Origin: Bacteroidales bacterium | GTDB taxonomy: Bacteria > Bacteroidota > Bacteroidia > Bacteroidales > F082 | Length of the DNA: 64,000 bases | NCBI GenBank assembly: GCA_015709215.1 | Contig: JACCQN010000004.1 | Coordinates: 25,198 to 89,197 of the forward strand | Direction of reading: 5' to 3' | Part shown: in pieces, positions 30,482 through 42,100 of the stretch | How positions within the stretch are numbered: position 1 is the first letter of the stretch | Layout of the letters: every line of letters starts with the position of its first letter | Program-made: the position numbers and the translations under genes | The notes under the pieces: model-generated | Seen by the model: only the letters and a program-made list of their open reading frames with translations | Database searches by the model: none | Told to the model about the DNA's origin: nothing

Positions 30482-30745
30482 ATGAAGAAACGCTGGTTAA
30501 ATCATTTGAAGCTTCTGTTATTATTTGTTGTCCTGTTGATTATTTTTCAGGCTTGTAGCTTATTGGAGCGTTCGGGTGCAACGAAAAAAAATGAAAGGTT
30601 AGAACAGAAATTGGAACAAGAGGCTCAAAAGGAATATAAACAGGCACAAAAGCAGCATATTGATCGACAATCAGAAGCTACAAAAAGGATGATGAAAGCA
30701 ATGGAACGAAAAAACAAAAAATGGCTAAAGACCAAAAAGCGGTAA
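30482..30745 (+). CDS. Small basic lipoprotein overlapping the propeller sensor kinase
   Basis: 87 residues. The N-terminal hydrophobic stretch ends in a lipobox (FQAC, Cys26), followed by a strongly charged Lys/Glu/Gln helix (about 35-87). The protein is likely anchored by lipid with a helical, basic tail in the periplasm. The last 25 bases overlap the start of the large sensor kinase in another frame, so the two genes are almost certainly co-translated. Similar small Lys-rich lipoproteins occur in Bacteroidota; function unknown. A role as a partner of the adjacent sensor is a guess from the overlap. Confidence 0.75.
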   Translation: MKKRWLNHLKLLLLFVVLLIIFQACSLLERSGATKKNERLEQKLEQEAQKEYKQAQKQHIDRQSEATKRMMKAMERKNKKWLKTKKR

Positions 30746-33700
30746 CAGGGTTAAGGTTTCTGGAATCCTGGCTAAAAGCTTTTGAGCAGCCGGCATTCAT
30801 TATTTTATGGAGTGTGACGTTTTTTGTTGTGAATAGCCTGAATCTATCAGCGCAATTACCCGACCAGCTTTTTTTTGAAAGGATTTTATCTGAAAATGTG
30901 CGAATCGAGAAAGGCTTAAGTCAAAACACAGTGAATACCATGCTTCAGGATGCGGATGGTTTTATGTGGTTTGGCACCTGGGATGGCCTGAATCGTTATG
31001 ATGGTTACGAGTTTTTAATCTACAACAGGCAAAATGGATTGAGTAATGAAACGATTCGGGCATTGCTTCAACGAAACGACACGCTATGGGTTGGAACAGA
31101 AGAAGGACTCAATCTGTTGAAAATGTCAACAGGAGAAATTCATAAGTTCCATCACGATGAGGGAGATTCTACCAGCTTGAGCAGTAATATGATCAACCAT
31201 ATTTTTGAAGATCATTTGGGTACAATCTGGATCAGTACGGCCGAAGGATTATCAGCTTACCGGCCATTGCAGCAAAATTTTTCCAGAGTAATCAGCATGG
31301 ATTATGGAAATCCGATGAGAAGTAATTTTATAAACATGACCACGCAGGATACTGCAAATAATTACTGGATTGCCACAAGTTATGGCCTGGTTTTGTATGA
31401 AATAGAAAATCAAAGACTAACACGGTATTTCCACATACCTGACGACCTTAACTCATTACCCGACAATCATGTGAATGCCTTGGCATTTGATCAGCAACAA
31501 CGTATGTGGGTCGGTACCAAAGCAGGGCTCTGTCTTTATCAGCCACTATCCCGCAATTTTAAAATAGTAGATGAAGAGAACGGCTTGAAACCGGAAATTA
31601 CTACAATTCATATTGATGGTGATCAAGGTCTTTGGTTAGGAACAAATGGTTCAGGATTATATTATTATGATTTTGATAAAGAAACCTTTAGCCACTATAC
31701 ACACATAGCAAACAGGGCTTATTCTATTTCCGATAACAGGATTTACTCTCTTTATAGTGATCATTATCAAAATCTATGGGTTGGTACGTTTAACGGATTG
31801 AATAAACTCGACAAACGATCACCCAAATTCAGACTCTACCGATCGCAACAAGAGGTTAAAAACAGCTTGGCAAATAATTCGGTTTGGGCCTTTTGGGAGG
31901 AGAAGCCCGGTAAAATTTGGATTGGGACAGATCAGGGTTTGACGGTTGTAGATAAAAATAACAACAGTTATGAATTTGTTATTCCCAGAAATGATGAAGA
32001 AATGGATTTGTCACAAAATCTTGTCCGAAGCATCTTTCAAGACAGTGAGGGCATCTTTTGGATAGGCTTTAGAAACAAAGGTTTAAGTCGCTATGATCCA
32101 ATAAAAAAAACATTTCGACATTTTGAATCAAACCCCAGGAACCCCAGAACTTTACCAGATAATTATGTTACTGCTATTAAGGAGGATAGCCTTGGACGAA
32201 TTTGGATTGCCACAGAGAATGGCCTGGCACGATTAAACCAAAATGAAAAAGATTTCACTGTTTTTAGGCATCAGCCCAATAATAGCCGAAGCTTGCCGGC
32301 TGATCGCCTATACGATCTGTACATTGATACTTTGGGTAGGTTTTGGCTTGCAACGGCTTCCGGCTTAGCAATATACAACTATAATACAGATAGTTTTACA
32401 ACAATACAAAGCAACGATCCCAAGCGTGAACTTTATGCTACAGGCGGCGACAAGTTGTTTTCAATTACAGCGCATAAAGACGGGAGTTTGTGGATGGGAA
32501 CGCGTGGCGAAGGTTTGTTGCGCTATGATCCTGCAACCGGAAAATTTAACCGTTTCACAGAGCAGGATGGACTGCCTAATAATGTGACCTACAAAGCCCT
32601 GGAAGATAGCGAAGGAATAATCTGGATCACAACAAACTGGGGACTTTCACGTTTTAATCCAAACGATTCCAGTTTTAGTAATTATGATGTTACAAATGGA
32701 TTACAAAGCAACGAATTCAACCTTAATGCTGCCTTGATTGCTTCTGATGGAGAAATTTTTATTGGTGGCATGAACGGATATAATGCCTTTTATCCTGAGG
32801 ATATAACTGTAAACTCAACTCCGCCTCCGGTAAGAATCACTGCATTCAAGAAATTTAATATGCTGCAGCAAGGAAATTTAAGAGATGGTGATACAATCAT
32901 TCTAAATTATGATGATAATTATTTTGCTTTCGAATTTGCAGCCTTGGATTTTACGAATCCATACAAGAATAAATACCGTTTTATTCTGGAAAATTATAAT
33001 AAAAACTGGATAGAACGTGATGCCAGTCAGCGATTTGCAGAGTTTGCAAGAGTAAATCCAGGTACCTACAACTTTAGATTGTTGGCCTCAAATAGTGACG
33101 GATATTGGAATCTTAAAGGCATCAATCTGATCATCGTTATTTTGCCCGCATGGTATGATACCTGGTGGTTTAGAGGCTTGGTAGTTTTGCTATTCATTTT
33201 TTTGCTTTATGGTCTGATTGTGATCAGAATGAATGCTTTGCGCAAAAAACATGAAGTGGAGAAAAAGTATCTGGCATTTGAAAAACAAATGTATCAGTTG
33301 GAACAGAAAGCACTTCAGCTGCAGATGAATCCGCATTTTTTGTTCAACTCGATCAATAGCATTCAAAGTTTTGTGGTGAATAATGATATTGATAATGCCA
33401 TTCATTATCTTTCCAAATTTTCGCAATTGATGCGGCGGATTTTGAGCAATTCGGGCGAGAGTTTTGTTCCATTGCGTGATGAGTTGCAGGCTTTGAGACT
33501 TTATCTTGAGATAGAAAGCTTACGTTTTCATGGAAAATTTTCGTTCGACATTCAAATGGATCCCGAAATCGATGATAACTTTCTTGAGATACCGCCTATG
33601 ATTCTTCAACCTTATGTGGAGAATGCTATTTTACACGGCCTGATGCACAGCCCCAAAAAAGGTCATTTGCAGATTTCACTTACACTCAATGGAGATAATG

Positions 33701-33930
33701 TATTATGTGTGATACAAGATGATGGAATCGGGCGTGAGCGGGCGGCACAAATCCGCAAAGAATCCGGTATCGAACGAAAATCGCGCGGCATGCTAATCAC
33801 TCAAGAGCGGCTTGACATCCTCAATCAATATAGCGAGGATATTTATACCGTAAACGTGATTGACTTGCATGATAAAGATGGCCAGGCAGCCGGAACACGT
33901 GTTGAAATAAGAATTCATTATAAAGAGTAA
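30721..33930 (+). CDS. Two-component propeller sensor histidine kinase (LytS-type kinase)
   Basis: 1069 residues. An N-terminal hydrophobic segment (about 26-45) precedes roughly fourteen propeller blades (about 65-690) with the recurring pattern W-I/V-G-T-x-x-G-L-x-x-Y/L, which forms a large extracytoplasmic sensor. A Y_Y_Y domain follows (about 720-795), then one membrane span (about 817-839), a coiled coil, and a His_kinase domain with QMNPHFLFNSINS (phospho-acceptor His872) and an ATPase domain (PYVENAILHGL, DDGIGR). Such sensors often respond to glycans, but no glycan-degradation genes lie beside it here. The LytTR regulator follows 24 bases downstream. Confidence 0.94.
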   Translation: MAKDQKAVTGLRFLESWLKAFEQPAFIILWSVTFFVVNSLNLSAQLPDQLFFERILSENVRIEKGLSQNTVNTMLQDADGFMWFGTWDGLNRYDGYEFLIYNRQNGLSNETIRALLQRNDTLWVGTEEGLNLLKMSTGEIHKFHHDEGDSTSLSSNMINHIFEDHLGTIWISTAEGLSAYRPLQQNFSRVISMDYGNPMRSNFINMTTQDTANNYWIATSYGLVLYEIENQRLTRYFHIPDDLNSLPDNHVNALAFDQQQRMWVGTKAGLCLYQPLSRNFKIVDEENGLKPEITTIHIDGDQGLWLGTNGSGLYYYDFDKETFSHYTHIANRAYSISDNRIYSLYSDHYQNLWVGTFNGLNKLDKRSPKFRLYRSQQEVKNSLANNSVWAFWEEKPGKIWIGTDQGLTVVDKNNNSYEFVIPRNDEEMDLSQNLVRSIFQDSEGIFWIGFRNKGLSRYDPIKKTFRHFESNPRNPRTLPDNYVTAIKEDSLGRIWIATENGLARLNQNEKDFTVFRHQPNNSRSLPADRLYDLYIDTLGRFWLATASGLAIYNYNTDSFTTIQSNDPKRELYATGGDKLFSITAHKDGSLWMGTRGEGLLRYDPATGKFNRFTEQDGLPNNVTYKALEDSEGIIWITTNWGLSRFNPNDSSFSNYDVTNGLQSNEFNLNAALIASDGEIFIGGMNGYNAFYPEDITVNSTPPPVRITAFKKFNMLQQGNLRDGDTIILNYDDNYFAFEFAALDFTNPYKNKYRFILENYNKNWIERDASQRFAEFARVNPGTYNFRLLASNSDGYWNLKGINLIIVILPAWYDTWWFRGLVVLLFIFLLYGLIVIRMNALRKKHEVEKKYLAFEKQMYQLEQKALQLQMNPHFLFNSINSIQSFVVNNDIDNAIHYLSKFSQLMRRILSNSGESFVPLRDELQALRLYLEIESLRFHGKFSFDIQMDPEIDDNFLEIPPMILQPYVENAILHGLMHSPKKGHLQISLTLNGDNVLCVIQDDGIGRERAAQIRKESGIERKSRGMLITQERLDILNQYSEDIYTVNVIDLHDKDGQAAGTRVEIRIHYKE

Positions 33931-33954
33931 ATTTGTTGACATAAAACCGAAAAT

Positions 33955-34701
33955 ATGATCAGAGCCATTATCATTGAAGATGAATTAAAATCCAGAGAAA
34001 CCTTGCGTGGATTGCTAAGTCGTTTTTGTAAAGATGTGTTGGTTTGTGCCGAAGCCGGTGGAGTGCAATCCGGTAAGGAAGCCATACAGGAGCATCAACC
34101 CGATTTGGTTTTTTTGGATATCGAAATGCCCGATGGCAGTGGTTTTCGATTGCTGGAGCGACTTGATGAGATCAATTTTGAAATCATCTTCACAACCGCA
34201 TTTGAGCAGTTTGCAATAAAAGCCATCCGTTATGCAGCGCTTGATTATTTGCTCAAACCTATTGTTCCCGAAGAGCTTGTTGCAGCCGTAGAAAAGGTTA
34301 AGCTGCTTAAGGAAAAGAAAAACAATCAGAAACAGATAGAGGTTTTACTTAATAACATCAATCAGGATGTACTGGAGTCGAAAAAAATTGTTTTGTCAAC
34401 CTCCGAAAAGATTCACGTAGTAGCAATGGATGACATTATTCGCTGTGAATCGGATAATTATTACACGCATTTTTATTTTAAAGACGGGGGTCATCTCTTA
34501 ATCAGTAAAACACTGAAAGATGTTGAAAGCTTGCTGCAAGAAGGAAATTTTATCAGGCCGCACAAATCACACCTTATTAATACAAGGTATATCCGGAATT
34601 TTAATCGCGATCAGGTAGCAATAATGCTTTCTGATGGAAGTATGATTCCTGTTTCACGGCGAAAAAAAGAAAAAATTTTAGAAATCATAAATCAACTTTA
34701 A
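33955..34701 (+). CDS. LytTR-family response regulator
   Basis: 248 residues. The receiver covers about 1-120 with acidic pocket IIEDE and phospho-acceptor Asp55 (FLDIEMPDGSG). A LytTR DNA-binding domain covers about 145-245, with DIIRCESDNYYTHFYF and FIRPHKSHLINTRYI typical of the family. It is the cognate partner of the propeller sensor kinase upstream (24-base gap). Targets are not evident; binding sites of this family are direct repeats that I could not identify here. Confidence 0.94.
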   Translation: MIRAIIIEDELKSRETLRGLLSRFCKDVLVCAEAGGVQSGKEAIQEHQPDLVFLDIEMPDGSGFRLLERLDEINFEIIFTTAFEQFAIKAIRYAALDYLLKPIVPEELVAAVEKVKLLKEKKNNQKQIEVLLNNINQDVLESKKIVLSTSEKIHVVAMDDIIRCESDNYYTHFYFKDGGHLLISKTLKDVESLLQEGNFIRPHKSHLINTRYIRNFNRDQVAIMLSDGSMIPVSRRKKEKILEIINQL

Positions 34702-34849
34702 TCAGATGTAACACACTAGTAAATAAGTAAATAACAACTTTTACATAACCCTTAAACTTGAAAATAGCAGCCGTTTTCTTATTTTCGATGGTCATAAGTA
34801 TATTTCTTTTATTACTTTTAGCCTTCTTAACCAGCACCTGAAATGCCCT

Positions 34850-35290
34850 ATGGAAGATTTTATTTATATCTTAATTGGAATTATATGGCTGGTTTTTAGT
34901 GTTGTAAAAAGCAATCAGAAAAAGAAAGCCGCTATGACACAAAACCAGCAGATAAGCGAACCTCAGGAAGCAAAGGACATATCTTTTGAGGATACAATAG
35001 CTGAGATGTTTGCTGAAGAGCCGGAAACGGTATTTCAGGAAGTGGGAGAACAGGAAAGTACCATTGATATGGAAACTTCTGAACCGGAAGTTGGTATGGC
35101 ATATCAATCGCTTGAAGAATTATACCTGAAAGAACAGGAAGAACAAATTAGAAAAGGAGAAATAACAAAAGAAAATTCGGTAAAGAACAGGATAGAACCA
35201 GAAACTTTAGAAAAAACATTAGATCATCACCCTTTCGATTTGCGCAGGGCAATTATCTATCAGGCAATATTAGAAAGACCTTATGCTTAA
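34850..35290 (+). CDS. Small membrane-anchored acidic protein of unknown function
   Basis: 146 residues. One N-terminal membrane span (about 4-20, FIYILIGIIWLVFSVV) is followed by a short Lys-rich patch and a long acidic, probably disordered region (about 45-125, rich in Glu). A short conserved-looking C-terminal block reads DHHPFDLRRAIIYQAILERPYA, a layout seen in small Bacteroidota proteins. Function unknown. A gap of 148 bases separates it from the LytTR gene; a TonB receptor gene follows with its own promoter. Confidence 0.75.
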   Translation: MEDFIYILIGIIWLVFSVVKSNQKKKAAMTQNQQISEPQEAKDISFEDTIAEMFAEEPETVFQEVGEQESTIDMETSEPEVGMAYQSLEELYLKEQEEQIRKGEITKENSVKNRIEPETLEKTLDHHPFDLRRAIIYQAILERPYA

Positions 35291-35340
35291 GGATTTGTTA
35301 AGCTTTTGAGAACTTTTTTACGATAGCCTGTCTGTTTTTC

Positions 35341-35372
35341 TTGGATAGTAAAATGAATTATTTCTATCTTTA
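35341..35372 (+). promoter_or_regulatory. Candidate promoter of the TonB receptor module
   Basis: TTG (35341-35343) and TATCTTTA (35365-35372), spaced 21 bases, fit the Bacteroidota pattern with one mismatch in the -7 box. Transcription would start near 35380, about 40 bases before the receptor ATG. Confidence 0.5.
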
Positions 35373-35420
35373 CCGGCCTTTAACGCACATAAAGAGTAGT
35401 ATAACATAAAATTACATGGT

Positions 35421-38400
35421 ATGTTGAGAAATTTACTGTTAACTCTGTGTATAGTATTGACGTCCTGGACGTTAGCGCTAGCTCAGCAAGGAAGATTACA
35501 AGGTAAAGTTTACGAGAAAGACAGCCGGGAACCTATCCCATTTGCCAATATCGTGCTCGAAAATGGCGGAACAGTGGTGGGAGGTGCTACCTCAGATTTT
35601 GACGGGAACTACGTTATTAACCCGATTCCTCCGGGGAAATATGATCTGAAAGCCACTTTTGTGGGTTACAATCCGGTCACTGTTACGGGAATTAATATTC
35701 CCGGTAACAAGATCACTTTTTACGATATTGTAATGAGTAGCTCCTCAATTAATCTTGAGACTGTCGAAATTATTGAATACAAGGTGCCGTTGATTTCCAA
35801 AGACCAGACAACCTCTGGTGCATCAGTAACTTCTGAGGAAATTAAGAAAATGCCTAACCGATCTGCCGATGCAGTTGCAGCAACAGTTGGGGGTGTTTTT
35901 TCACAGGATGGTGAGCGTGGTAATGTTCGCGGTGCCCGTTCGGATGCAACAGCTGTTTATATTGATGGTGTGCGCGTTATCGGATCCGGAAGCGTGCCAC
36001 AATCGGCTATCGAACAGGTAGATGTGATCCTGGGCGGAACTCCTGCACAGTATGGTGATGCAACTGGCGGTATTATCAATGTAACAACAAAAGGACCTTC
36101 GCGTAAGTTTGGAGCTGGCGTTGAACTTGAAACATCTGAACTGCTTGATGCTTACGGAAGTAACAGGCTTGGATTCAATATCCAGGGGCCATTGCTTAAA
36201 GGGAAAAAGCAGGAAACTGCTTTGCTGGGGTTTTTTATTGCTGGTGATATCAACTATAACCGCGATGGAAGAATTTCAGGCTTAGGTTATTATAGTGCCA
36301 ATGATGCTACTTTGTCATTTATTTCTGCAAATCCTCTCAGACCCACCGGAATTGGTTCCGGAACCTTAAGGAATGGTGAATTTGTAAGAGCAGCAGATTT
36401 GAAACACTCAAAAAGTTCTTTGAATACCGATCGTTATGGGATTAATCTCTCGGGTAATATTAATATCAGAACTACAGAAACCATCAACCTTACTATTGGC
36501 GGTACGTTTAACAAATCAAAAGGTGATGCCTACAGCTATTCGGGGTCATTTTTTAACTACGACAAAAACACACGTTTTGATAATAATACCTGGCGTGTTT
36601 TCGGACGTTTCACGCAACGTTTTCCCACAGATAACGAAAGCAGTTCGATAGTTAAAAATATTTATTACTCTATTCAGGCCGACTATACCCGTGAAAAAAA
36701 CACCTACGGAGATCCTAATCATTGGGATGATCTCTTTAAATATGGATATCTTGGGAAATATCAAATTCACAGAACTCCATCATTTGAATTGGCAAGCGAT
36801 ACTGTCAACGGACATTATTACCAGGATGTACAGTTCCTGAGAACCTGGAACTTTGACACACTTGTTAGTTGGACACCTGCTGATATCAACCCCTTGGTTG
36901 CAAATTATACTACAAGTTATTTCGATTCTTATGCCGGCAAACCTGATGGTCATTTTGAAAACTTCACACAAATGCAGCTGGGTGGCGCTTTGCTGAATGG
37001 TGATTCACCTCAGGCATTTTATGGTTTGTATCAGGCTCCCGGTACAAACCAGAGCGGATATGGCTTTTCGGATAATGATCAGTTTAGTATTAACGTGGCC
37101 GGTTCGATGGATATCGGAAATCATGAAGTGAAGCTTGGATTTCAGTACGAACAACGAATGAACAGAAATGTGAGTTATGCTCCTACCAGGCTTTGGTCAT
37201 TAATGAGAGGTCTCACCAACTTCCACATCATGGAAATTGATACCGATAACCCATTCCTGATTAGTTATGATGGTATTGTTGATACAGTTATGTATTACAG
37301 GCGATACGATGAGTTATCGCAACGGACTTTTGATAAAAATTTAAGGTTAAAACTGGGATTGCCTGTAGATGGCCTCGATTATATTAACATTGATTCCTAT
37401 GATTTTAATAACAACAGCATTGAGTATTTTGATAAAGAGGGAAAAGTACATGTTATTAATCTGGGTTCTGAATTGTTTGATATCAGTATGTTCAGTCCTG
37501 ATGAATTATTGAATGATGGTAGTTATTATACAATGTATTCGGGATATGACTATACAGGCAAAAAGTTGACTTCACAACCAAGTTTCGACGACTTTTTTAA
37601 TGCCCGTGACGAGAACGGCATGTACACCAGACCAATCGGTGCTTTTCAACCCGTTTATCTGGCAGGTTATATTCAGGATAAATTTGCATTCAGAGACCTT
37701 ATATTTAATGTAGGTGTACGGGTGGACCGTTTTGATGCAAACCAAAAAGTTTTGAATGATCCCTATTTGCTTTTTAATGCCTATACCGCCGGTGAAGTTA
37801 CAAATATAAAAGGACAACCGGTACGCCATCCTGCAGGTATTGGCAGCGATTATGTGGTTTATGTAAATGACGTAAGGAATCCCTCCGAAATTGTTGGATA
37901 TCGGTCAGGGAATACCTGGTATAATGCTAATGGTGCCGAAATTCAGGATCCGTCTTTATTGGATGTTGGCTCCGGTATTTCACCTTTCCTGGTTAATTCG
38001 GATCAACAGAGAGCTGATATCAATTCATTTAAAGATTATGAGCCTCAATGGAGTGTGATGCCTCGAATTTCATTCTCTTTTCCAATCTCGGATGAGGCTT
38101 TGTTCTTTGCTCACTATGATGTTTTAACCCAACGTCCAACGAGTAATTTATTCTCAAATCCAGCCACCTATTATTTCTTCGAAAGTATTAACGATGTGAT
38201 TAATAATCCTGCACTTAAACCATCGCAAACTATTGATTATGAACTTGGTTTTACTCAAAAGTTAACTAATTCATCCTCTATCACTTTGACCTCATTCTAT
38301 CGCGAGATGCGCGATATGATTCAGATTTACCGTTTTAATGGTGCCTATCCAAAGGACTATACTTCATTTAATAACCTTGACTTTGGTACGGTAAAGGGTT

Positions 38401-39125
38401 TAACTGTGGAATATGATTTAAGACGTACTGGCAATGCCCGTTTGCGTGCAAGCTATACCTTACAATTTGCCAATGCAACAGGTGCTTCTACTACAACAGC
38501 AGAATCACTTATTGCTGCCGGTTTGCCAAATCTGCGTTCAACTATTGCAATGCCGTGGGACAGACGTCATCAGTTTAATGTTTTACTGGATTATCGTTAT
38601 GGCAAGGGTAAAGAGTATAACGGACCGCTGATCCGTCGCGAGAAAAAGGACAAAGCACCGGTTCAATTGTTAAATAATACCGGTTTTACACTCACAGTTT
38701 TAGGAGGTTCCGGGACGCCTTATACAGCTTCACGAAACGTAATTTCACCTATTAGTGGTGGCAACCGGTTGCTTGATGGTTCTTATTTTGGATCACGACT
38801 TCCATGGCAATTCCGTCTGGATTTGAGGATTGATAAAGATATTGATATAAATTTTAAATCAAAGGATGGAAATCAAAGGCCTGCTTATTTGAATGTGTAT
38901 CTTCAAGTGCTTAATCTGCTTGATACCAGGAATGTGATTTCAGTGTATTCAGCAACGGGTAATGCTGATGATGATGGATATCTTTCAGCACCTGATTGGC
39001 AGAGTCAGATAAATACTCAAATAGACCCAATCGCCTTTAGAGAGTTATATAGCATATTTGTTAATAATCCTGCAAATTATAGTGCTCCCCGACAGATTAG
39101 ATTAGGAGTAATGTTCAATTTCTAA
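35421..39125 (+). CDS. TonB-dependent outer-membrane receptor
   Basis: 1234 residues. A signal peptide (1-21) is followed by a carboxypeptidase regulatory-like domain (about 24-110, GRLQGKVYEKDSREPIPFANI), a plug domain (about 130-235, with VRGARSDATAVYIDGVRV and GGIINVTTKGPSR), and a large beta-barrel ending in an aromatic C-terminal strand (IRLGVMFNF). No SusD-type lipoprotein is next to it, so it is not a classical starch-utilisation pair. The next gene, 49 bases downstream, encodes a 1448-residue secreted protein, and a PorV-like barrel follows. The substrate is unknown. Confidence 0.94.
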   Translation: MLRNLLLTLCIVLTSWTLALAQQGRLQGKVYEKDSREPIPFANIVLENGGTVVGGATSDFDGNYVINPIPPGKYDLKATFVGYNPVTVTGINIPGNKITFYDIVMSSSSINLETVEIIEYKVPLISKDQTTSGASVTSEEIKKMPNRSADAVAATVGGVFSQDGERGNVRGARSDATAVYIDGVRVIGSGSVPQSAIEQVDVILGGTPAQYGDATGGIINVTTKGPSRKFGAGVELETSELLDAYGSNRLGFNIQGPLLKGKKQETALLGFFIAGDINYNRDGRISGLGYYSANDATLSFISANPLRPTGIGSGTLRNGEFVRAADLKHSKSSLNTDRYGINLSGNINIRTTETINLTIGGTFNKSKGDAYSYSGSFFNYDKNTRFDNNTWRVFGRFTQRFPTDNESSSIVKNIYYSIQADYTREKNTYGDPNHWDDLFKYGYLGKYQIHRTPSFELASDTVNGHYYQDVQFLRTWNFDTLVSWTPADINPLVANYTTSYFDSYAGKPDGHFENFTQMQLGGALLNGDSPQAFYGLYQAPGTNQSGYGFSDNDQFSINVAGSMDIGNHEVKLGFQYEQRMNRNVSYAPTRLWSLMRGLTNFHIMEIDTDNPFLISYDGIVDTVMYYRRYDELSQRTFDKNLRLKLGLPVDGLDYINIDSYDFNNNSIEYFDKEGKVHVINLGSELFDISMFSPDELLNDGSYYTMYSGYDYTGKKLTSQPSFDDFFNARDENGMYTRPIGAFQPVYLAGYIQDKFAFRDLIFNVGVRVDRFDANQKVLNDPYLLFNAYTAGEVTNIKGQPVRHPAGIGSDYVVYVNDVRNPSEIVGYRSGNTWYNANGAEIQDPSLLDVGSGISPFLVNSDQQRADINSFKDYEPQWSVMPRISFSFPISDEALFFAHYDVLTQRPTSNLFSNPATYYFFESINDVINNPALKPSQTIDYELGFTQKLTNSSSITLTSFYREMRDMIQIYRFNGAYPKDYTSFNNLDFGTVKGLTVEYDLRRTGNARLRASYTLQFANATGASTTTAESLIAAGLPNLRSTIAMPWDRRHQFNVLLDYRYGKGKEYNGPLIRREKKDKAPVQLLNNTGFTLTVLGGSGTPYTASRNVISPISGGNRLLDGSYFGSRLPWQFRLDLRIDKDIDINFKSKDGNQRPAYLNVYLQVLNLLDTRNVISVYSATGNADDDGYLSAPDWQSQINTQIDPIAFRELYSIFVNNPANYSAPRQIRLGVMFNF

Positions 39126-39174
39126 TGACTTGTCTGGTGTATTCAAAAATTAATAATTTAAAGCTGTTGTAATA

Positions 39175-42100
39175 ATGAAAAATATTTCCAAATTGGTTTT
39201 ATCAATGGTATTTATACTTGCGGTAGTTAAATATGATTACGCTCGTGAGTACCAAGGTAATGATATGAATAATAAATCCAGTGGATTAAAGGAAACATCA
39301 GCAGGTTGTTCACCCTCTTCTGCATTTGAATGGCTTGATATAAATAATGTAAGGGCACGTATTAATGCCGGAGGTGATATGTGGTGGGACCTGGATGGTA
39401 TTTCCAGGTATTATGTTCCCAAAAGTGGATCTGCAACTTCTATGTATAGCGGTGCTCTTTGGATTGGCGGATTGGATATTAATAATCAATTAAAACTAGC
39501 CGCACAGCGTTTTAGGCAAGGACCAGATTTAAATGGTGGTGTGGATTTTTGGACAGGTCCTCTGACTATTGACGGTACTGCTGCAATCGATGAAACTGTT
39601 TGTGCACAATACGACAGATTGTTCAAGATGAACAGGGCTTTGGTTGATGAGTTTTTGTCGCATACTGACCCTATCACAGGGGCTTTTATACCCAGTGATG
39701 ATTATACTATTCCGACCGAAATTCTGGAATGGCCTGCTCATGCTGATATCTCAAAAAAGCAGAGTTATTACTTGGCTCCTTTTTATGATATTGACGGTGA
39801 CGGTGAATACAATCCTTTTGCAGGAGATTATCCTTACTACGATATTGACAATAGCCTCTGTCACACCAAAACTCCAACCATGGATGAATCAATTGAAGGT
39901 TCTATTAATGGATCCATATTGGCTGACCAGGTAATCAAAGGAGACCAGACTTTGTGGTGGGTTTTCAATGATAAGGGTAACATACATACCGATTCTGAAG
40001 GTGCTGCTATTGGACTCGAGATTAGAGCGCAAGCTTTTGCTTTTGCTACCAATGATGAGGTAAATAATATGACATTCTATAGTTATGAGATCATTAACCG
40101 CTCAACGTTTGAACTTACGGAAACTTATTTCTCTCCCTGGGTTGACCCCGATTTGGGATATGCCAGGGATGATTATGTCGGTTGTGATGTTGGGCGTGGC
40201 TTAGGTTATGCCTATAACGGTACTGCTGTTGATGGTAGCGGAGAACCAGAAGCCTATGGAGAACAGCCTCCGGCTATTGGAGTTGACTTTTTCCAGGGAC
40301 CTTATCTGGATCCCGATATCTTGGATAATCCTAAATACCGTTTTATTATTGATCAGGCAACTGGTGACACAATTGGCAGAGAGCAATTGTGCGATGTGAG
40401 TATTAATGGTGTGAATTTCGGAAACGGGATCGTTGATGATGAGCGCTACGGCATGCGTCGTTTTGTGTATTACAATAATAGTAATGACCCAATCAATGGA
40501 GAACCCAGACAAGCCGGACACTATTACAATTATTTAAGAGGTATCTGGAAGAACGGCCAGAAAATGAGATATGGCGGTGACGCTGTTAATACCGGAGTTC
40601 TTGAGGATGTTACTGCTGATTTTATGTTCCCGTTTGATTCAGATCCATGCAATTGGGGAACTAACGGCATAAATCCAGAAGGCTATAATAGCGATGGTGT
40701 TTATTGGAGTGAAGAAAGCGAAAACAATCAACCTGAAGACCGTCGTTTTATGCAATCTGCAGGCCCGTTTACCCTAAAGCCCGGAGCTGTTAACTACATT
40801 ACTGTGGGTATTCCATGGGCACGTGCTGTTTCTGGTGGTCCATTTGCTTCAGTTCAATTATTAAGACGTGTTGACGATAAAGCTCAAACACTATTTGACA
40901 ACTGTTTCAAAGTAATCGACGGTCCTAACGCACCTGACCTTAGTTTTCAGGAACTTGACAAGGAGCTGATTGTTTATATTTCAAACTCACCCTCCTCAAA
41001 CAATTTTGGTGAGAACTACCTGGAATTTGATCCCAATATAGTACAACCACATCCTGACGATCCTTCTAAAAGAAGTGATTCACTTTATCGTTTCGAAGGT
41101 TATCAGATTTTCCAACTTAAAGATCCAACTGTTGGGGTTGAAAGTATTCATGATCCTGATAAAGTGAGGCTTGTAGCCCAGTTTGATAAAAAGAACGGGG
41201 TAAGTAAGTTGGTAAATTTTTACTATGATGAATTGATTGAAGCTAATGTACCTGTTATTGAAGTGAGTGGTGGTGACAATGGAATTCAACACTCTTTCAA
41301 GCTTTCACAGGATGCCTTTGCTCAGGGTGATGTGCAACTGGTAAATCACAAACAGTATTATTATATGGCAATTGCTTATGCCTATAATGAATATATGCCT
41401 TATTCGCAGGATCCTGGTGTTTTAAATGGTTTGTTAGGACAAAAAACTCCTTATTTGGCTGGCCGTAAGAATATTAAAACTTATACGGCCATTCCTCATA
41501 AGACTGTCAATGGTATTATTGCCAAAGCAGACTATGGCAATGGCCCGGAAATCACACGGCTTGCTGGCCATGGTAATGGAGGCCAGGAGTTAGAATTGAA
41601 ACCTGAAGTGATAGATGAGATTTTGAGTAAAGATCCTGCCAGCGAAGATAATATATTTGGTAGTCCTAATTATCCTATCGCCTATAATCCGGTTTATATG
41701 GAGGGACATGGCCCGATTAATGTAAAAGTTATCGATCCGCTTAATGTTGTGAGTGCCGAATATGAACTCACTTTTGATACTCTACGTTATTTACGTTTGT
41801 ATAATGTAACTGGTGATCCTGCGGTGAGAGGAGATACTGCCAGCAAGTATATCTCCAACTGGATGTTGAAAGATGTTAATACTGGTGAATCCTATACTTC
41901 TGATACAACTACACTTGAAGATTATGAGCAATTGTTTTTGGATCGTGGTATATCGATTACGATCAAACAGCCTTATAAGCCTGGTGTTTACAAAGTTGGT
42001 AATAATACTAATAACCAATTTTATGAGCGAACTTTAGCACCAGGTAATGGATTTATTACCGCAAATATAATTTATAAGGATAGCTCGAGAAGGTGGCTCG

